16,305 bases of DNA from Bacteroidota bacterium (GTDB lineage Bacteria; Bacteroidota; Bacteroidia; Flavobacteriales; Flavobacteriaceae). Both the position numbers and the translations under genes were made by a program. Below, one piece after another: positions 14,157 to 16,305 of the stretch (within the stretch, counting starts at the first letter, position 1; each line of letters starts with the position of its first letter). Location: assembly GCA_023437485.1 (NCBI GenBank), contig JAEZGB010000053.1, forward strand, positions 1-16,305, read 5' to 3'. The notes beneath the pieces are model-generated. The model worked only from the letters and a program-made list of their open reading frames with translations, did no database searches and was not told the DNA's origin.

Positions 14157-15790
14157 GACTGGGAATCCTCACATTTCTGGCGGTAACAATGACCGCATCG
14201 TGCGCCGCACAACCAACAAAGCAAAAGCCGCCATTTGTTTGGGAGGGCGCCAACCTTTATTTTTTGCTTGTGGACCGTTTTCATAACGGCGACACCTCCA
14301 ACGATGTGAATTTTGACCGAACGCGTGAAGGGGCCGTCATGCGTGGCTTTCAGGGAGGCGACATCCGCGGAATTATCAAGAAAATTGACGAGGGCTACTT
14401 TGACGCGCTCGGGATCAACGCCATCTGGCTCACGCCGATTGTGGAGCAAATCCACGACGGCGTTGACGAAGGCACCGGGCTCTCCTACGCATTCCACGGT
14501 TACTGGACCCGTGACTGGACCCGTCTGGACCCCAATTTCGGGACTGAAAAAGACCTAGCCGAAATGGTCGAAAAGGCACACGCCAAAGGCATTCGCATCG
14601 TGTTGGACGGCGTGATCAACCACACCGGGCCGGTTACTGACAAAGACGAAGTCTGGCCGTCTGATTGGGTCCGCACCGAACCACAATGTGATTACCAGTC
14701 TTATATGGGTAACATCAGCTGCACCTTGGTTAAGAACCTGCCCGATATCAAGACCGAAAGCGACCGGGAAGTCCAGGTTCCGCAGCACCTGGTGCGCAAA
14801 TGGAAGCAGGAGGGCCGTTATGAGAAGGAAATGCGGGAACTCGACGCTTTTTTTGAAAGGACCAAATATCCGCGGGCGCCGCGCTACTACATCATCAAGT
14901 GGCTTACTGATTACATTTCTGAGTACGGCATCGACGGCTACCGCGCCGACACGGTCAAACACACCGAGGAAGGCGTCTGGGCCGATTTCAAGGAACAGTG
15001 CGATTACGCCTTCAGGCAATGGAAAAAGAACAATCCCGCGCGGGTCCTGGACGACAACAAATTTTACCTGATCGGCGAGGTTTACAACTACGGCATCGGC
15101 GGCGGGCAGGAATTTGATTTTGGCGACAAAAAGGTCAATTATTACAAAACCGGGTTCAACAGCCTGATCAATTTTGAATTCAAGTGGAATGCGAAAGACC
15201 CGTACGAAGCAATCTTCTCGCGTTATTCAACCCTGCTCAACAGCGAACTGGAAGGCTTTGGCGTGCTGAACTATATCTCCAGCCACGACGACGGCCAGCC
15301 CTTTGACGCGAACCGCGAAAAAACCTACGAATCGGCGACCAAGCTTTTGCTTTCGCCGGGCACCGCGCAGGTTTATTACGGCGATGAAACAGGCCGAAAG
15401 CTATCGGTCGAGGGTGCGCAGGGCGATGCGAACCTTCGCTCGCCGATGGACTGGAAAAACATTGACTCGCCCGAGACAAAGAAATTGCTGGAGCACTGGC
15501 AAAAACTCGGGCAGTTTCGCAAAAACCATCCGGCCGTTGGGGCGGGAATCCATCACCAGATCTCGGCGAGCCCGTATGTTTTTAGCCGGGCGATGAAACG
15601 CGGCAAATTCCTGGACCGCGTGGTGGTCGGCCTGGAACTGACAACCGGCCGCAAGGAACTGGATGTTTCCAAAATTTTCAAGGATGGCACCCAACTTCGC
15701 GATGCGTACTCGGGAAAACCTGTTACAGTCTCCGGCGGAAAAGCCGTTGTCGATTCGCCATTTGGCATCGTGCTTCTTGAGGAAAAATAA
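14153..15790 (+). CDS. GH13 alpha-amylase, probable lipoprotein
   Basis: Endo-acting alpha-amylase, 545 aa. The N-terminus MRLGILTFLAVTMTASCAAQPTKQ has a hydrophobic core and a relaxed lipobox (TASC, cysteine at residue 17), suggesting an envelope lipoprotein. The residues after it (AAQPTKQK) are not the acidic patch known to send flavobacterial lipoproteins to the surface, so it could face the periplasm. GH13 regions: LDGVINHTG; GYRADTVKH with nucleophile D266; LIGEVYNY with general acid E309; YISSHDD with D379. The segment CTLVKNLPDIKTESDREVQVP, the long insert before it, and D-T-x-K-H after the nucleophile recall the MalS-like periplasmic amylases (pattern memory only). It overlaps the GH31 stop by 4 nt and overlaps the next gene by 1 nt (TAATG), forming one tight unit. 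An alternative is that it plays the role of SusG at the cell surface. Confidence 0.92.
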   Translation: MRLGILTFLAVTMTASCAAQPTKQKPPFVWEGANLYFLLVDRFHNGDTSNDVNFDRTREGAVMRGFQGGDIRGIIKKIDEGYFDALGINAIWLTPIVEQIHDGVDEGTGLSYAFHGYWTRDWTRLDPNFGTEKDLAEMVEKAHAKGIRIVLDGVINHTGPVTDKDEVWPSDWVRTEPQCDYQSYMGNISCTLVKNLPDIKTESDREVQVPQHLVRKWKQEGRYEKEMRELDAFFERTKYPRAPRYYIIKWLTDYISEYGIDGYRADTVKHTEEGVWADFKEQCDYAFRQWKKNNPARVLDDNKFYLIGEVYNYGIGGGQEFDFGDKKVNYYKTGFNSLINFEFKWNAKDPYEAIFSRYSTLLNSELEGFGVLNYISSHDDGQPFDANREKTYESATKLLLSPGTAQVYYGDETGRKLSVEGAQGDANLRSPMDWKNIDSPETKKLLEHWQKLGQFRKNHPAVGAGIHHQISASPYVFSRAMKRGKFLDRVVVGLELTTGRKELDVSKIFKDGTQLRDAYSGKPVTVSGGKAVVDSPFGIVLLEEK

Positions 15791-16305
15791 TGAAACCAGT
15801 TGCCTTTGCCCACCGCGGCGCATCGGGGCATGAGCCTGAAAACACCATGGCGGCCTTTGAGAAAGCCCTTGCTTTGGGGTGTGGCGGAATCGAACTCGAC
15901 GTCATGCTCACGGCCGACGGCATTCCCGTTGTCTTCCACGATGAATCCACCGAGAGGCTTACCGGCCATCGCGGTTATGTTGCTGATATGAAAATATCGC
16001 AGTTGCGGTCGCTCAAGGTTGAGGGAAAACACCGGATTCCGCTTTTGGAAGAGGTACTGGAACTGGTATCGGGGCGATGCATGCTGAACGTCGAAATCAA
16101 GACTGCTGCCGCGACACCGGTTGTTGCCAAAATGATTCCCAGGCATCTGAGGATAGGCGATTGCATCGTCTCGTCATTTGACTGGAACACGTTGAAATTC
16201 CTGGCCGAGGAAAATCCTGGCCTGCCCCTTGGGGTGCTCACTATGACCGACTTGCAACTGGCTGTCGATTTTGCGAAAATCATCGGTGCGAAGGCGATCC
16301 ATCCG
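15790..16305 (+). CDS. Glycerophosphodiester phosphodiesterase (GDPD), N-terminal part, cut by window edge
   Basis: Hydrolyses glycerophosphodiesters to an alcohol and sn-glycerol-3-phosphate. The frame is open from ATG 15790 to the window end (172 residues of a usual 230-260 for the short bacterial type). Visible GDPD motifs: AHRGASGHEPENT with H8, R9, E17 and N18; GIELDVMLTADG with E35 and D37; VFHDE with H50; and LNVEIK with E102. These are the catalytic and metal-binding positions of the family. There is no signal peptide, so it is cytoplasmic, unlike secreted GlpQ. Its ATG overlaps the amylase stop (TAATG), so it is translated with the amylase, although it has no obvious role in starch breakdown. 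Confidence 0.93.
   Translation, partial: MKPVAFAHRGASGHEPENTMAAFEKALALGCGGIELDVMLTADGIPVVFHDESTERLTGHRGYVADMKISQLRSLKVEGKHRIPLLEEVLELVSGRCMLNVEIKTAAATPVVAKMIPRHLRIGDCIVSSFDWNTLKFLAEENPGLPLGVLTMTDLQLAVDFAKIIGAKAIHP

Noticed and set aside
1..16305. CRISPR array, tRNA, rRNA, toxin-antitoxin or phage genes
   Set aside because: No regularly spaced repeats, no cloverleaf or rRNA-like segments, and no such coding sequences were seen in any gap.

Overview
The window is a maltose/maltodextrin (starch) utilisation locus of a Bacteroidota bacterium, most likely of the class Flavobacteriia. The evidence is a SusC/SusD pair, A-rich leaders without Shine-Dalgarno sequences, a promoter close to the Bacteroidota sigma-factor consensus, and a transposase-like gene of the flavobacterial RAYT type. 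The coding sequence is roughly half G+C, so this is not a typical low-GC Flavobacterium. No genus can be fixed from sequence alone.

Layout. Positions 1-3646, minus strand: a susC-susD operon, with the susD 3' end cut off by the window edge. Positions 3647-3860: a divergent regulatory region with two candidate operators. Positions 3861-4880, plus strand: a LacI-family regulator. Positions 4881-5005: a promoter, a second copy of an 18-bp motif also found upstream of susC, and a structured leader. Positions 5006-9376: an inner-membrane sugar transporter of the MFS/GPH type, beta-phosphoglucomutase and a GH65 maltose phosphorylase. Positions 9377-9860: an AT-richer insertion-like segment with two near-identical palindromes around a RAYT-like gene that lacks its HUH motif. 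Positions 9825-15790: a secreted GH13 cyclomaltodextrinase/neopullulanase, a secreted GH31 alpha-glucosidase and a second GH13 amylase that looks like a lipoprotein. The last two overlap by ATGA. From 15790 a glycerophosphodiester phosphodiesterase starts by TAATG overlap and runs off the right edge.

How the genes work together (inference from family knowledge). SusD/SusC bind and import malto-oligosaccharides across the outer membrane. The GH13 and GH31 enzymes cut them outside the inner membrane. The MFS protein brings maltose into the cytoplasm. GH65 phosphorolyses maltose to glucose plus beta-glucose-1-phosphate, and PgmB turns the latter into glucose-6-phosphate. The LacI regulator probably senses a maltose-derived ligand and controls both divergent units.

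Most interesting points: the 18-bp motif shared by the two transport promoters; a REP-type palindrome that supplies the start of an amylase signal peptide and places a perfect hairpin at its start codon; and a RAYT-like protein in which the catalytic HUH is replaced.
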